A stretch of DNA of 64,000 nucleotides, from positions 145,057,259 to 145,121,258 of the forward strand of contig CATIUR010000003.1 in assembly GCA_949592205.1 (NCBI GenBank), written 5' to 3'. Below are positions 1-10,594 of the stretch, in pieces; positions within the stretch are counted from its first letter, which is position 1, and every line of letters begins with the position of its first letter. Origin of the DNA: Helichrysum umbraculigerum. Taxonomy: Eukaryota > Streptophyta > Magnoliopsida > Asterales > Asteraceae. The notes beneath the pieces are model-generated. The model saw nothing but the letters and a program-made list of their open reading frames with translations, did not search any database and had not been told where the DNA came from. The position numbers and the translations under genes are program-made.

Positions 1-1253
1 TCCTTTTGTGGCACTTAAACGGTAATTTAGTGGCACTTTTTATTAAAAGAAATACATAATAATGTGAACGATTTTAAGGGGTTTCGGGGCTTAATGAAAG
101 AGTTTAAAGTCAATTGGGTATTGTATATGATATTGCTTTAGTGGCACTTCCGTGACATTTTAGTGGCACTTTATGCTTAGAAATATATGTTTTGAAATAT
201 ATGAATTTGTATTGGTATAAGATATACATTGATGAGGCGAGATACTGACTTGGTTATTATTTGTTTATTCAGATAAGCGGGCGGCAACTCAGTAATATAA
301 GACCACTGAGTTGAAGATCTTGACTATCGGTGAGTGGAATTGTAGTCCTCGGTTTCACCCAGTTGTAACGGGTTCGGTTACAACGGGTAACCAGGATTGT
401 TTATATCAGTAGGTTGTTGTTATTGGTCGTACCGGTACCAGTCTTGTCTGTTTGTTTATATTACTGAATATATGTGTTGTTGTGTGATTGTTGTTGAATT
501 GTTGTTTAGTTGATAACAGTTGTGAACTGTTGCTTGTTGTTGTGTGCTTTTGCATTGTGAATGCAATATGGTTGTTTTCAGAGGTCAACTGTTGTTGGTT
601 GGGTTTGGGTACTACTGTGTAGTTGTCGAGGTTTCTTTGAGACACATAGTTGAGAACAAGCCTAGTCAGTGAAGGTAGTACTCAAGCTATCGGTTGATTA
701 CTGGGAATGGCGTAGCGCCCAGTAGTCGTGGTTTCTGGGTTGGGTGGATACCAGGAACCGCCGGTCCTCTTGACGTTATGTGCTTATGTGTTTAATTGTT
801 GTTGTTGCTTAGTTGTAAGACTTGTTATGAGTGGGTTGAACCGTCGGTTACGGTTCCATTCACTTAGCATTGGCTAATCCCTCGTTGTTTAATGTTTTGC
901 AGACTGTGGTTAGTTGATGTAGAAGTTCGGGTTGTAGATGTTGACTGGAAGTTTGACTAAAGCTTGGCGTAACTCTGATCTTTTGTTGATGTGTTTTGGG
1001 GAGAACGTTTTGTATAAGACCCGTTTTGTGTTCATATGGGTTGTAGTTAATATGGTTGTAAATCTAAACTAATGTTGTCATATTTTGGTCGTCGTTAAAC
1101 TTGGCAACATTATAACTTTAGAAAAAGGCCTTTGACGTGTTCAATTGGCGATTTTGATGTAATTAACGGATAGTATATTTTGGGGACGCGCTTCCACTTG
1201 TTTTATAATATTAAAAAGATATGTTTTGGTTTGCGTAAGGACCGGGCCTTACA
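1..1253 (+). mobile_element. Solo LTR, copy 0 (left part outside the window)
   Basis: This is the right-hand part of the solo-LTR family seen complete at 1486, 4257, 33702 and 37937. It shares the family landmarks in order: CTCAGTAATATAAGA near 278, the donor-like GGTGAGTGG near 329, GTTGTAACGGG followed by GGTTACAACGGG near 363-387, a GAGGTCAAC block, an ACCG...GGTCCTCTTGA block, GTTTTGCAG near 893 and a TTACA end at 1253. The left end and its target duplication lie outside the window. Bases 1-175 carry four copies of a TTTAGTGGCACTT-like motif. No coding region is supported. Confidence 0.7.
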
Positions 1254-1549
1254 TTCTTTATCACTTTCTGCAATTCTTTTCCCTTTATCCAATGAACCTG
1301 CCGCCATTGATGAATCTCCTTTTTTATGAATTGTTTGAAAATTGACGAGAACCGAAACAATTAGATACTAAAACAAATCACAGAATTCTGAAAACAAGCA
1401 AAGATATGGATGAAGAATTACTCGAGTTGCAGCGTCAACTTGAATCCGCACAACAAGCTAAATCAAGCATTTGTTAGTCGGAATGTGTAACATCCTCAAA
1501 TTTGGCCTAGTTGAAATGTGGTAATTTCTCTATTTTGATCGTTATTTAA

Positions 1550-1553
<4 letters not shown>

Positions 1554-1630
<77 letters not shown>
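1554..1630. repeat. (AT)n microsatellite
   Basis: About 77 bp of uninterrupted AT dinucleotides close to the left end of solo LTR copy A. Length is likely to vary between individuals and is prone to assembly error. Confidence 0.95.
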
Positions 1631-1633
<3 letters not shown>

Positions 1634-2302
1634 GTGTATTTGTATGATTAGAAATTAAATAAGCTAGGTGATCAATTGTTTTAATTGTATTAATTGAATT
1701 TAAATTGCTAAATTTAGAAAGGGTAAAAAGCTAGTAAATATAAGTAACCTCAATTTCCCAATTCATTTCATTTCAAGCCTAACTCTTTTCACACAAACAC
1801 TCTCATATGCTCTCAAAGGGATTTTAGCAAAAGAATCAGATTTTAGGACTTAAATGGAAGCTTGTGATTGTGCATATAGTGTGTTCTTCATCTCCTTCAT
1901 CTAGTAATCACCTCCATTGTAAGTAATCTAGCTCCATTTTCATATTCTTGCTTGAATAAATTGATTTAGGTTAAAATTGATGATTGAATGGTTATGTTCA
2001 TGCTTGAATATGTAATTGTGTGATGATTACAAACTGATTTCATGTTTATCTTGGTGAATTACTAGTGTTCTTCAAGTTGTTAGTTGATTTAATGAAATTG
2101 GTTGAAACCTAGATTGAAATCATTGATGCATGTGAGAAATTAGGACTTGGATGATGTTTGTTTGTGGTTATACTATGATATGTGATGATACTTGAGGTTA
2201 ATTTCGTGTTAAAATCATGTATTACAACTGAATTTGTGATTTTGGTGTTTTGCATTCGTGTTTAAATGCTTGCTGATCTGGGTATTGTTGCTGAAAAAGT
2301 GT

Positions 2303-2560
2303 CGAACGCGATCCGGACTAGTCACCAGGATCGCGTTGTTATGTGTTAATTATTACAGCACGAATTGTTCATTGGAACGTTATCCAGATCACTTTGACCG
2401 GATCGCGTTGGTCAGTGAAAAGCTGAGTCACTGGGATTTTGTTCTTGGGAACGCGATCCAGCCACCTTGCCCGGATCGCGTTTGCTAGTGAAAAATGGTA
2501 ACAGAACTTTTTATACATGGGAACGCGATCCAGCCTACTCTCACCTGGATCGCGTTTGCA
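2303..2560. repeat. Four tandem hairpins, AACGCGATCC / GGATCGCGTT
   Basis: Four units of roughly 70 bp. In each, a left arm AACGCGATCC (one copy mutated to AACGTTATCC) is followed 13-18 bases later by its reverse complement GGATCGCGTT. Arms lie near 2303/2327, 2373/2397, 2450/2474 and 2522/2547. The spacers between arms differ while the arms are conserved. The array occupies the variable slot of this LTR family, upstream of the conserved CTCAGTGAGA block. Confidence 0.9.
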
Positions 2561-3624
2561 TGTTGTAAAATGACGAATTTGATAACTTGTGACTTGTGCA
2601 TTCGTGTTAATCGCATTGTATAGTAGATATTCTTATCTGACACTATATACATGATTATATCATAGTGAACTTGAATTTGAGACTAATTCGGGTTAGTTGT
2701 ATTTTCAGATAAAGCGAAGACTCAGTGAGACTAGATCTCTGAGGGGTGACATTGTCAGTAAGGGTGAGTGGATCTTGGACTTTCAGTCTAATTTGGTTGT
2801 AACAATATGGTTACAACGGGTAAATGTGAATTTACTGTTTTCATTGTTAAGTTAATATTTTGCCATGATGGTTTTATTTAGCTTAATTATTGGTGTCCTT
2901 GATTGCCTTGATGGTTGTGGACTATATGAATGTCGGGGGTCAACGTGTGTTGGGTTTGAGTACTATTACTTTGGACATCATAAGTACCTTGTACATGTGT
3001 TGTTCACTGAAATTATGTTGTAAGTAGTAATAGTACCAAACTATCGGTTTAGCCACTGATTTGGCGTTCAGTTGGTTTAAGTGTTACTTGGGGAACCACC
3101 GCGGCATGAGGGTACTCCAAGGACTACCGATCCTTCATGATTAACTGTTGCTATGCTTTGCTGTATTCAATTTGTTAAGCTAAGTTAGGTGATAGTTTGA
3201 GATTTATTCACGTAGCTTCGTGCTAATCCCTCATTACTTCTTGCAGGTTTACTTTGGTATGTGGGTGGGCAAGAAGTACTATAGGAATGGAATGTTTGAC
3301 AAGCTCACTCTGTTTTGTTAACTATGTTAATGATATGACATTATGTTTTGGATTTCTATAACACTGTACTTATCGTGTGCAATGTCTAGGATAATCTAGT
3401 TTAAAGACTGTATGTATTTGGATTGCTATTTTGAAATGTAAATATGCAATCCAATGGTTTGTATCTAAATCTTGCGCTTCCTTAAAAAAAAATATATATA
3501 TATATCCTTGTATTACGGGTCGGGTGTTATAGAATGAAACCTCATCGAATTGATTCAAAAGCTTCAACTTCTTCATATCATCGATTTCAATCTTCTTCAC
3601 ACCATTTTCGGCAAAGAATACATC

Positions 3625-3934
3625 ATTCTGTTACATATATATTGTGTTTATGTATCTGATTGTTGTTCGATTGCTTTAATTTTGTTACGTTATGAATCTG
3701 TTGTTTCCAGACGCCCACGAGAAATTGGAAACCCTAATTGAGAATTGAAACTGATGTTTTTTCTGCAGAGGCGCAGAATGATTCATCCGTTCTTTTTTCT
3801 TTCTTTTTTATGTTTTAATTAAGGCTTTTGTTAAATGACTAGACTACCCCTCCATGTGTTTTTTAAAAAAGATGAAATGGATGGCTCAGATTCACTTCCC
3901 CCTTCCCTCTATTTTGCTACTTCTCCCTAGATCA

Positions 3935-4023
<89 letters not shown>

Positions 4024-4256
4024 TTTTTAAAGAAAATGATATATAAGATTATAGTAGATGGAGTCACGTTCTATATATATATTTTTTATTTTTTTTTAAA
4101 GAAAATGATATATAAGATTATTGTAGATGGAGTCACGTTCGCCTTTTAAAAAGAAAAATTTTGTGTCACATTTTATTTGGAGAGAGCATTTTAAATTTCA
4201 TAGATTAGTGTCCTATAAAAATAATGTTAATATCTCGTATTCACGTTCTACATAAG
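3625..4256. repeat. Non-coding spacer with (TA)n tract and tandem duplication
   Basis: Between the UFL1-like exon and solo LTR copy B I see no gene. A (TA)n tract runs about 3941-4021. It is followed by two tandem copies of a unit of about 60 bp (around 4022-4072 and 4083-4139), each containing TTTAAAGAAAATGATATATA and GATGGAGTCACGTTC, and separated by a short AT/T run. Confidence 0.75.
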
Positions 4257-6154
4257 TGTAACATTCACCCTAGGAGCCTAGTCGTAAGTCGTAAATTTTG
4301 ATTTTTAAATGCATTATTTAAATGTGCTAGAATATATATATATATATATATATTCGTATTTATGTTTAATTTTGAAAAGTAGATAATATGTCCAAATGAC
4401 TTATTATGGATAGTGAATTATTACTTGTTTTAAATTATTACGGTTGACGGTTAAATAAAATAGTTGTTCTCGCAAATAGTTTTAGGTTCCATACAATAGG
4501 TTAGTTGGGGACTAAAAGTAATTAAAATAGATATTGGGGTCGGGTATGATGGAGCCGACTTAAACTCTTACTTCCCAATCTTCACTTCCTTTATTCATTC
4601 TTGAGAACTCAAAAAGTTAAAAAAATTTCATAAACAATTGGAACCTTACATGCTGGGATTTTGGATTTAATCTCAGATTTAGCTTCATCATCATCTTGTT
4701 CATCATCTTGTTTCTCCATTTAGTTGTAAGTATTTTGTTTATGAACTTGGGTTTTTGACTAAATTTGTGTAGATTATGAATTGATGTTGGAAATATTATT
4801 GTGAGGTTATATGATGCATATATGATGTTAAATTGACTATTAGTTGCAGTAACAATTGAGTTTGTTGTTGGTTTGGTGATGAAAATTGAGTTAGGGTTCG
4901 TACAGGATGTGTTGCAGGTATTTGGTAAAATCTGGGTTTTGAACCTCACCCAGACGGGTAGGTTTTGATACCCGGACGGGTATGTAATGATACCCGATCG
5001 TGTAAATTTAGATGATCGCGTGAGTTAGAACAAAATGATTACAGCACGGGACTTAAATTAAAATCTAGGAATTTTCTTAGTCACCCGACCGGGTATGACT
5101 AGTGACCCGATTAGGTATGGCTAGTGACCCGACCGAGTGTGGCCAGTGACCCGATCGGGTATGTTTGATGATATTTGATTACTTTTGTGTATCTGTGTTT
5201 TAAGTCACTGATATTGATGTTTAAGTGATGTGGAACAAGAGTATATTTTAATTGTTAAAGTTTTAATATATATTATTTATTTGTATGATATTTTGTAATT
5301 AAATTAATAATTAGTAAGTTACTAATTCATTATTCTGTTTGTTCTCAGATCAACCAAAGACTCAGTAATATAAGATTTCTGAGTTGGAGACTGAGATAAA
5401 TCAGGTGAGTGGATCTGTAACTCTCAGCTTGATTTAGTTGTAACAAATTTGTAGTTACAACGAGTAAATATGGTTTTACTGTTATAAACTGTTGATTGAT
5501 ATAATTTCATAATATAATTAGATTATATGTAACATGGCCTTTGGGCATATATGTTTTAATAAGAGGTCAACATGGATTGGGCTTGAGGTTGCTATTGATT
5601 GGCCAACACAGGGTTTTTGTACATGTGTTGTTTATAAGACAACGGTGTTATGTGGGGATATAGCACATAAGCTATCGGTTAACCATTGTATTGGCCTGCA
5701 GTCGGGTTTTAAATTTTACTTGAGGGCCACCGCGGCATAAGGGTTCCTCAAGGACCACCGATCCTCTTAGATACTATGTGTTTATAATTTGTTATTACTA
5801 AGTTAGATTGTTAGTTATATGTCTATTCACTTAGCTTCGTGTTAATCCCACCACTTCAACTTCAACTTCTTGCAGGTTTAGATTTTGATATGACAGGGAC
5901 AAGAAGTTGGGCTTATAAGGAATGTTTGGCAACCCCTTACTCTGATATGTTTTGGGATAAACTTAAAGATGTTTGTATTTATATAACACCTCGTCTTTTG
6001 TATTTTAAATTTTATATGGTATGTGTGATATATATAAAGTTTTAGTACAATGTAAAGGTACAATATTTATATATTATCTCATATAAAATGATGTTTTGAC
6101 CGACGCTTCCGAGTATATATAAAAAAAATAGGTTCTAAAATGAGGGGTGTTATA
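4257..6154 (+). mobile_element. Solo LTR, copy B (1898 bp, duplication ATAAG)
   Basis: Starts TGTAACATTCACCC, ends GGGGTGTTATA, flanked by ATAAG at 4252-4256 and 6155-6159. Same landmark order as copy A: a variable palindrome tract (4950-5165), CTCAGTAATATAAGA near 5359, CAGGTGAGTGG near 5403, a GAGGTCAAC block, CCACCGCGGC...ACCACCGATCCTC near 5728-5764, and CTTCTTGCAGG near 5866. It holds no retroelement genes. The short ORFs inside it are not conserved in the other copies. Confidence 0.85.
4950..5165. repeat. Palindrome tract, ACCCG(A/G)nCGGGTA units
   Basis: At least seven units built on the palindrome ACCCGATCGGGT or near variants (ACCCGGACGGGTA, ACCCGACCGGGTA, ACCCGATTAGGTA) are scattered through about 215 bp. 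In the right half they are often preceded by TAGTG. The tract fills the same slot that holds the GATCGCG hairpins in copy A, but the motif is unrelated in sequence. Confidence 0.88.
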
Positions 6155-6490
6155 ATAAGAAAAAAGATTTAGAGGTAATGACTATTTGAATTACAAATTA
6201 TGAAAATATTAGTGTCAAAAATAAAAGTCGATAAAAGATTTTTCAGTGATGGTGAAAATTTGTTATTTTATCATTTAAAAACACATTCCTTACATTTAAA
6301 CTTTTAAAGGAATAGAAATCATGCTAAACATTACTTTTGTGACTTTTTTATAAAAATAGTGGATTCAAATTTTCAAGTCATCTACACCTTTGTTTGGTTA
6401 CCAAAATTTTGAGTAGCTTATGGTTTTGGACCAACCATAAGCTACTTGAAGTAGCTTTTCAAAGTAGCTTGTAACTTATGGAAAATGAAA

Positions 6491-7775
6491 GGGTAAATGA
6501 CAAAAATCTGCTATGTACTGCCACAAAATATTTCAAGTATGCAACCAACCGAATAGACTTTTACTTAGTGAGCAATATGGTAACCACTTACCTGTTTGAC
6601 CGGTTAAATTGAATTTCAAACCATTTTTATTTTTTTAATCAAATGTGACATGTAAATGAGTGTGACGTGGCTTTTATTAAACTATTTTTTGCAAGAAAAA
6701 TGAAAGTATCATCTTCACAGTTCATCAACATAAAATCAAACCTAATCATGTTCTTCCCTGATTTCAAACGACACCCACAGATAAAGGGTTTGAAATCGAA
6801 ACCTCAAAATATAAAAAACATTCATCACATATTATATAGATATGAGAATTATAGGGTTTGAAATCAAAACATCAACGAATGGCGTATGCGAATTTCGGAC
6901 CACAAAATTCCAGCCACCCCGCTAACTTCATTTCCGGTGACCTTAAATTCAGTTCCGGCAACAAACATCAACTTCTAGGTCGGATTTCGATTGCATCGGT
7001 GACGCTAATTGTATCTCGGCGCCCTTCCACCTCCACCGCTGCCTTAGTCTCAATGGCTAAATTCCAAGTCGGAGTCGTTTTCATCTTCTTTACATAATCT
7101 CAAAAAAATCTTTTTTCAGATTTCAAAAAGGATGGAGCAATTTTTCAGATTTGTATGTATTTATAAACTGGAAACCTCTCACCTTTTGTGTTCTTTGATA
7201 ATTAACTTTAAATATTTTAACTAAACCAGTTTCCTGGTTTGCTTATAAAAAGATTCGAAATACTTTATAGTATAATCTATTTGGTTCGAGGCTATAGAAT
7301 GCTTGAGTGCGAGTGTATATATTACATTAGATTTTAGATCACCAATAAATTTAAATTATAGAAATTTACGATAGTTTTCAAAATAAATTAATATTGGTTG
7401 AAGTCAAAAGTGAAATGGCCGGAAGCAATTTTAGGGTAATGGGTTTTGTTTGTGTAACCATGAAAGTAGAAGATTAGATAACACACCACCTAGTTTCTTA
7501 TACGTGCTTGGAAATATGTACCTGTAAATTAATTATTCAGTGAAGACAACCCATCACCATATAAGCTTACCTTGTTCTATGTCAGCAAAAAAAAAAATGA
7601 CATGGCATATGATGTGTAATCCTTCTCAACTTTTTGAAATTTCAATAGGTATATGACTTTGCAAATATCCTAGCACGAAATCATCTGGTTGGTTGCATAC
7701 TTGAACAATTTTTGTAGTAGGTTGCATACTTGGAATATTTTGTGGCAGTACATAGCCGATTTTTGTCATTTATCC
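6491..7775. mobile_element. Mutator-like non-autonomous element (1285 bp)
   Basis: Long terminal inverted repeats: the left end GGGTAAATGACAAAAATC matches the reverse complement of the right end (GGATAAATGACAAAAATC), and the match continues through TATGTACTGCCACAAAATAT for about 57 bp. The flanks are AAAATGAAA (6482-6490) and AAAATAAAA (7776-7784), a 9-bp duplication with one mismatch, as expected for MULEs. The right arm carries an extra copy of the GTTGCATACTTG sub-repeat. No transposase is present. Two short ORFs at 6858-7097 and 7689-7928 are not recognisable proteins. Confidence 0.8.
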
Positions 7776-7923
7776 AAAATAAAATTACACAAATACCCTC
7801 CAAGTAATTATATATCATCTTTTAAAATTAATATATTTGTCCTTTTATGTCATTTTACATTCATAAGCTACAAGCTCCAGCTACTCTGTCAAACACAAAT
7901 ATTACCAAAAGTTCCAGCTATCA

Positions 7924-10364
7924 TGTAACACCCCCAAATTTGATAGTTTGCGGAAGCACGATTTGGGTGTTCTCCTCATTCGGGTTAGCAAGCACTAACC
8001 GGGTAAACGGGCGTACTAATATATGGGAAGACGAGTGTTGATTAGGCACTCGTGGAGGCAAAAACGCTCAGGCTGTGACCCTGACCCTCGAGTTAAGCTC
8101 AACTATGCGCTCATGATTGTATACACTATCTTCATTATTTGCAGATTGCAAATCATTTACTTAAATCTTGCGTTCATACTATACTATCTGATTTCAAACC
8201 TGTGAGCTCACCAGCTTTAGCTGACCCATTTTAGCATGTATCACAGGTACACAGCAGTAGGTTTTGGCTGCTAGCAGGATTACTATAGGTCGAGTCAGCA
8301 TGCAAACAATGGAGATTTTCTTGCATTAATATATTTTGTACAAGTATTTATGTATTGAAATCTCTCTCAATCGAACACGAGCTATGTATAGCTTCAACAA
8401 TTGTAAACATTTAATATATTAATATATTTTGTTAAAACGACGCATATAGAGTCGTTTACTATATATCTTATGCTTTGTATATTGATTAGTAACACCCAAA
8501 TCGTGCTTCCGCAAGTAACACCCCCAAATTTGATAGTTTGCGGAAGCACGATTTGGGTGTTACTAATCAATATACAAAGCACAAGATATATAGTAAACGA
8601 CTCTATATGCGTCGTTTTAACAAAATATATTAATATATTAAATGTTTACAATTGTTGAAGCTATACATAGATCGTGTTCGATTGCGAGAGATTTCAATAC
8701 ATAAATACTTGTACAAAATATATTAATGCAAGAAAATCTCCATTGTTTGCATGCTGACTCGAGCTATAGTAATCCTGCTAGCAGCCAAAACCTACTGCTG
8801 TGTACCTGTGATACATGCTAAAATGGGTCAGCTAAAGATATATAGTAAACGACTCTATATGCGTCGTTTTAACAAAATATATTAATATATTAGATGTTTA
8901 CAATTGTTGAAGCTATACATAGCTCGTGTTCGATTGAGAGAGATTTCAATACATAAATACTTGTACAAAATCTCGTGGAGGCAAAAACGCTCAGGCTGTG
9001 ACCCTGACCCTCGAGTTAAGCTCAACTATGCGCTCATGATTGTATACACTATCTTTATTATTTGCAGATTGCAAATCATTTACTTAAATCTTGCGGTTCA
9101 TACTATACTATCTGATTTTAAACCTGTGAGCTCACCAGCTTTAGCTGACCCATTTTAGCATGTATCACAGGTACACAGCAGTAGGTTTTGGCTGCTAGCA
9201 GGATTACTATAGCTCGAGTCAGCATGCAAACAATGGAGATTTTCTTGCATTAATATATTTTGTACAAGTATTTATGTATTGAAATCTCTCTCAATCGAAC
9301 ACGAGCTATGTATAGCTTCAACAATTGTAAACATTTAATATATTAATATATTTTGTTAAAACGACGCATATAGAGTCGTTTACTATATATCTTGTGCTTT
9401 GTATATTGATTAGTAACACCCAAATCGTAGTAATTTGGACATATATAGTTGTGTAACAACTACAAAGGTAGTCCTTTGAGATACCGACTCACGTTTATAA
9501 CCATCGCGTGTCGTGGACACCCTCAGGTTACAAGTCTTCGGACATCAATACTCGGCTAATCAATAAAAGTTTATTTAGATAAACTCTTCAGGCTCAGGTG
9601 AGTCTCATGGCCCCTCTTTTTACTGTTTTACTCAGGGGTGTGATATACTGCTCTTTTTAACATGTGAACGCGACTACAACTTTTACTTATACTACATGAG
9701 TTATACACAACTAATCATTTCAAAGTCCTCCGTCAGCATAGTTTGTTAATACGTTGTAACGTGAATATTAGTATATGGTACCATATAGGATTGACTCTCC
9801 TCGTTCGGGTTAGCAAGCACTAACCGGGTAAACGGACGTACTAATATTTGGGAAGACGAGTGTTGATTAGGCACTCGTGGAGGCAAAAACGCTCAGGCTG
9901 TGACCCTGACCCTCGAGTTAAGCTCAACTATGCGCTCATGATTGTATACACTATCTTTATTATTTGCAGATTGCAAATCATTTACTTAAATCTTGCGGTT
10001 CATACTATACTATCTGATTTCAAACCTGTGAGCTCACCAGCTTTAGCTGACCCATTTTAGCATGTATCACAAGTACACAGCAGTAGGTTTTGGCTGCTAG
10101 CAGGATTACTATAGCTCGAGTCAGCATGCAAACAATGGAGATTTTCTTGCATTAATATATTTTGTACAAGTATTTATGTATTGAAATCTCTCTCAATCGA
10201 ACACGAGCTATGTACAGCTTCAACAATTGTAAACATCTAATATATTAATATATTTTGTTAAAACGACGCATATAGAGTCGTTTACTATATATCTTGTGCT
10301 TTGTATATTGATTAGTAACACCCAAATCGTGCTTCCGCAAACTATCAAATTTGGGGGTGTTACA
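7924..10364. mobile_element. Scrambled LTR insertion with inverted segments (duplication TATCA)
   Basis: Flanked by TATCA at 7919-7923 and 10365-10369. Both ends are the same LTR terminus in opposite orientation: 7924-7971 is the reverse complement of the last 48 bp. Between them, one LTR 3' region occurs several times: forward at about 7970-8515, inverted at 8516-8836, inverted again and partial at 8837-8970, forward at 8971-9428, and forward with more of its upstream part at 9429-10364. It is related to the LTRs of the two Tekay-like elements in this window (shared ATCGCGTGTCGTGGACACCC and CAGGTGAGTCTCATGGCC). No genes. It looks like an integrated, rearranged reverse-transcription product. 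Confidence 0.8.
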
Positions 10365-10440
10365 TATCAGCTCTAGCCACAAGCTACCAGCTACTAGCTC
10401 CAGCTACCAACTCCAGCTATCAGCTAGTTGTGTAAACGTA

Positions 10441-10594
10441 CCCTACATATCGTTGTTTCTACACCGGAAGAAGAAAATCTTAATAATACAAGTAAAAAAT
10501 TATTATTATCTATAAAATAAAATAATAAAATATACTTAAAGCAAAATACCATGGAGCAATCTAGACCGTAAATTGGGTTCCATCCATAGAGATT
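10441..10594. other. AT-rich flank before the retrotransposon nest
   Basis: Short AT-rich host sequence with no gene. It ends in AGATT (10590-10594), the left target duplication of the outer Ty3 element. Confidence 0.6.

Larger units (their letters stand above)
1486..3531 (+). mobile_element. Solo LTR, copy A (2046 bp, duplication GAATG)
   Basis: It starts TGTAACATCCTC, ends GGGTGTTATA, and is flanked by GAATG at 1481-1485 and 3532-3536. No gag, pol, primer site or second LTR is present, so it is a solo LTR (or an LTR-like unit without genes). Order inside: an (AT)n tract, an array of four hairpins, the CTCAGTGAGACTAGA block, donor-like GGTGAGTGG near 2764, acceptor-like CTTCTTGCAG near 3246, and an AT run before the end. 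It splits the UFL1-like exon. Confidence 0.85.
1406..3624 (+). pseudogene. UFL1-like: UFL1-like (E3 UFM1-protein ligase 1) exon 1, broken by stops and a solo LTR
   Basis: Bases 1406-1485 read as MDEELLELQRQLESAQQAKS and a few more residues. After the solo LTR, 3537-3624 continue in the same reading with NLIELIQKLQ...IIDFNLLHTIFGKEYI. From memory this matches the N-terminus of plant UFL1, the ligase that attaches UFM1 to ER-associated and ribosomal targets. Two in-frame stops sit at the insertion site: TAG where the family has Leu, and TGA where it has Arg. The LTR inserted exactly there, leaving GAATG on each side. Beyond Ile the reading diverges, which fits an exon end near 3624. No later UFL1 exon is recognisable downstream, so this is an isolated fragment or dead gene copy. 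The stops suggest it was dead independently of the LTR. Confidence 0.72.
6385..10440. mobile_element. hAT-like MITE, broken into three pieces
   Basis: Pieces at 6385-6490, 7776-7923 and 10365-10440 are rich in AGTAGCT/AGCTACT motifs. They begin with TTTGTTTGGTTACC and include CTCTGTCAAACAC, wording typical of small hAT-type elements in plants. Removing the Mutator-like element (6491-7775) and the scrambled LTR (7924-10364) brings the pieces together. Exact ends and the 8-bp target duplication were not pinned down, so the family call is tentative. Confidence 0.5.

Noticed and set aside
2303..2560. CRISPR-like array
   Set aside because: Regular repeats with unique spacers superficially fit, but units are paired inverted arms inside a plant LTR, and there are no cas genes.
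4617..4949. Minus-strand ORF of 110 codons in solo LTR copy B
   Set aside because: Not conserved in the other LTR copies; Asn/Thr/Ile-rich translation of AT-rich DNA.
6858..7097. Captured gene fragment inside the MULE (Pack-MULE)
   Set aside because: The 79-codon ORF has a more gene-like composition than its surroundings, but I recognise no protein and see no exon structure.
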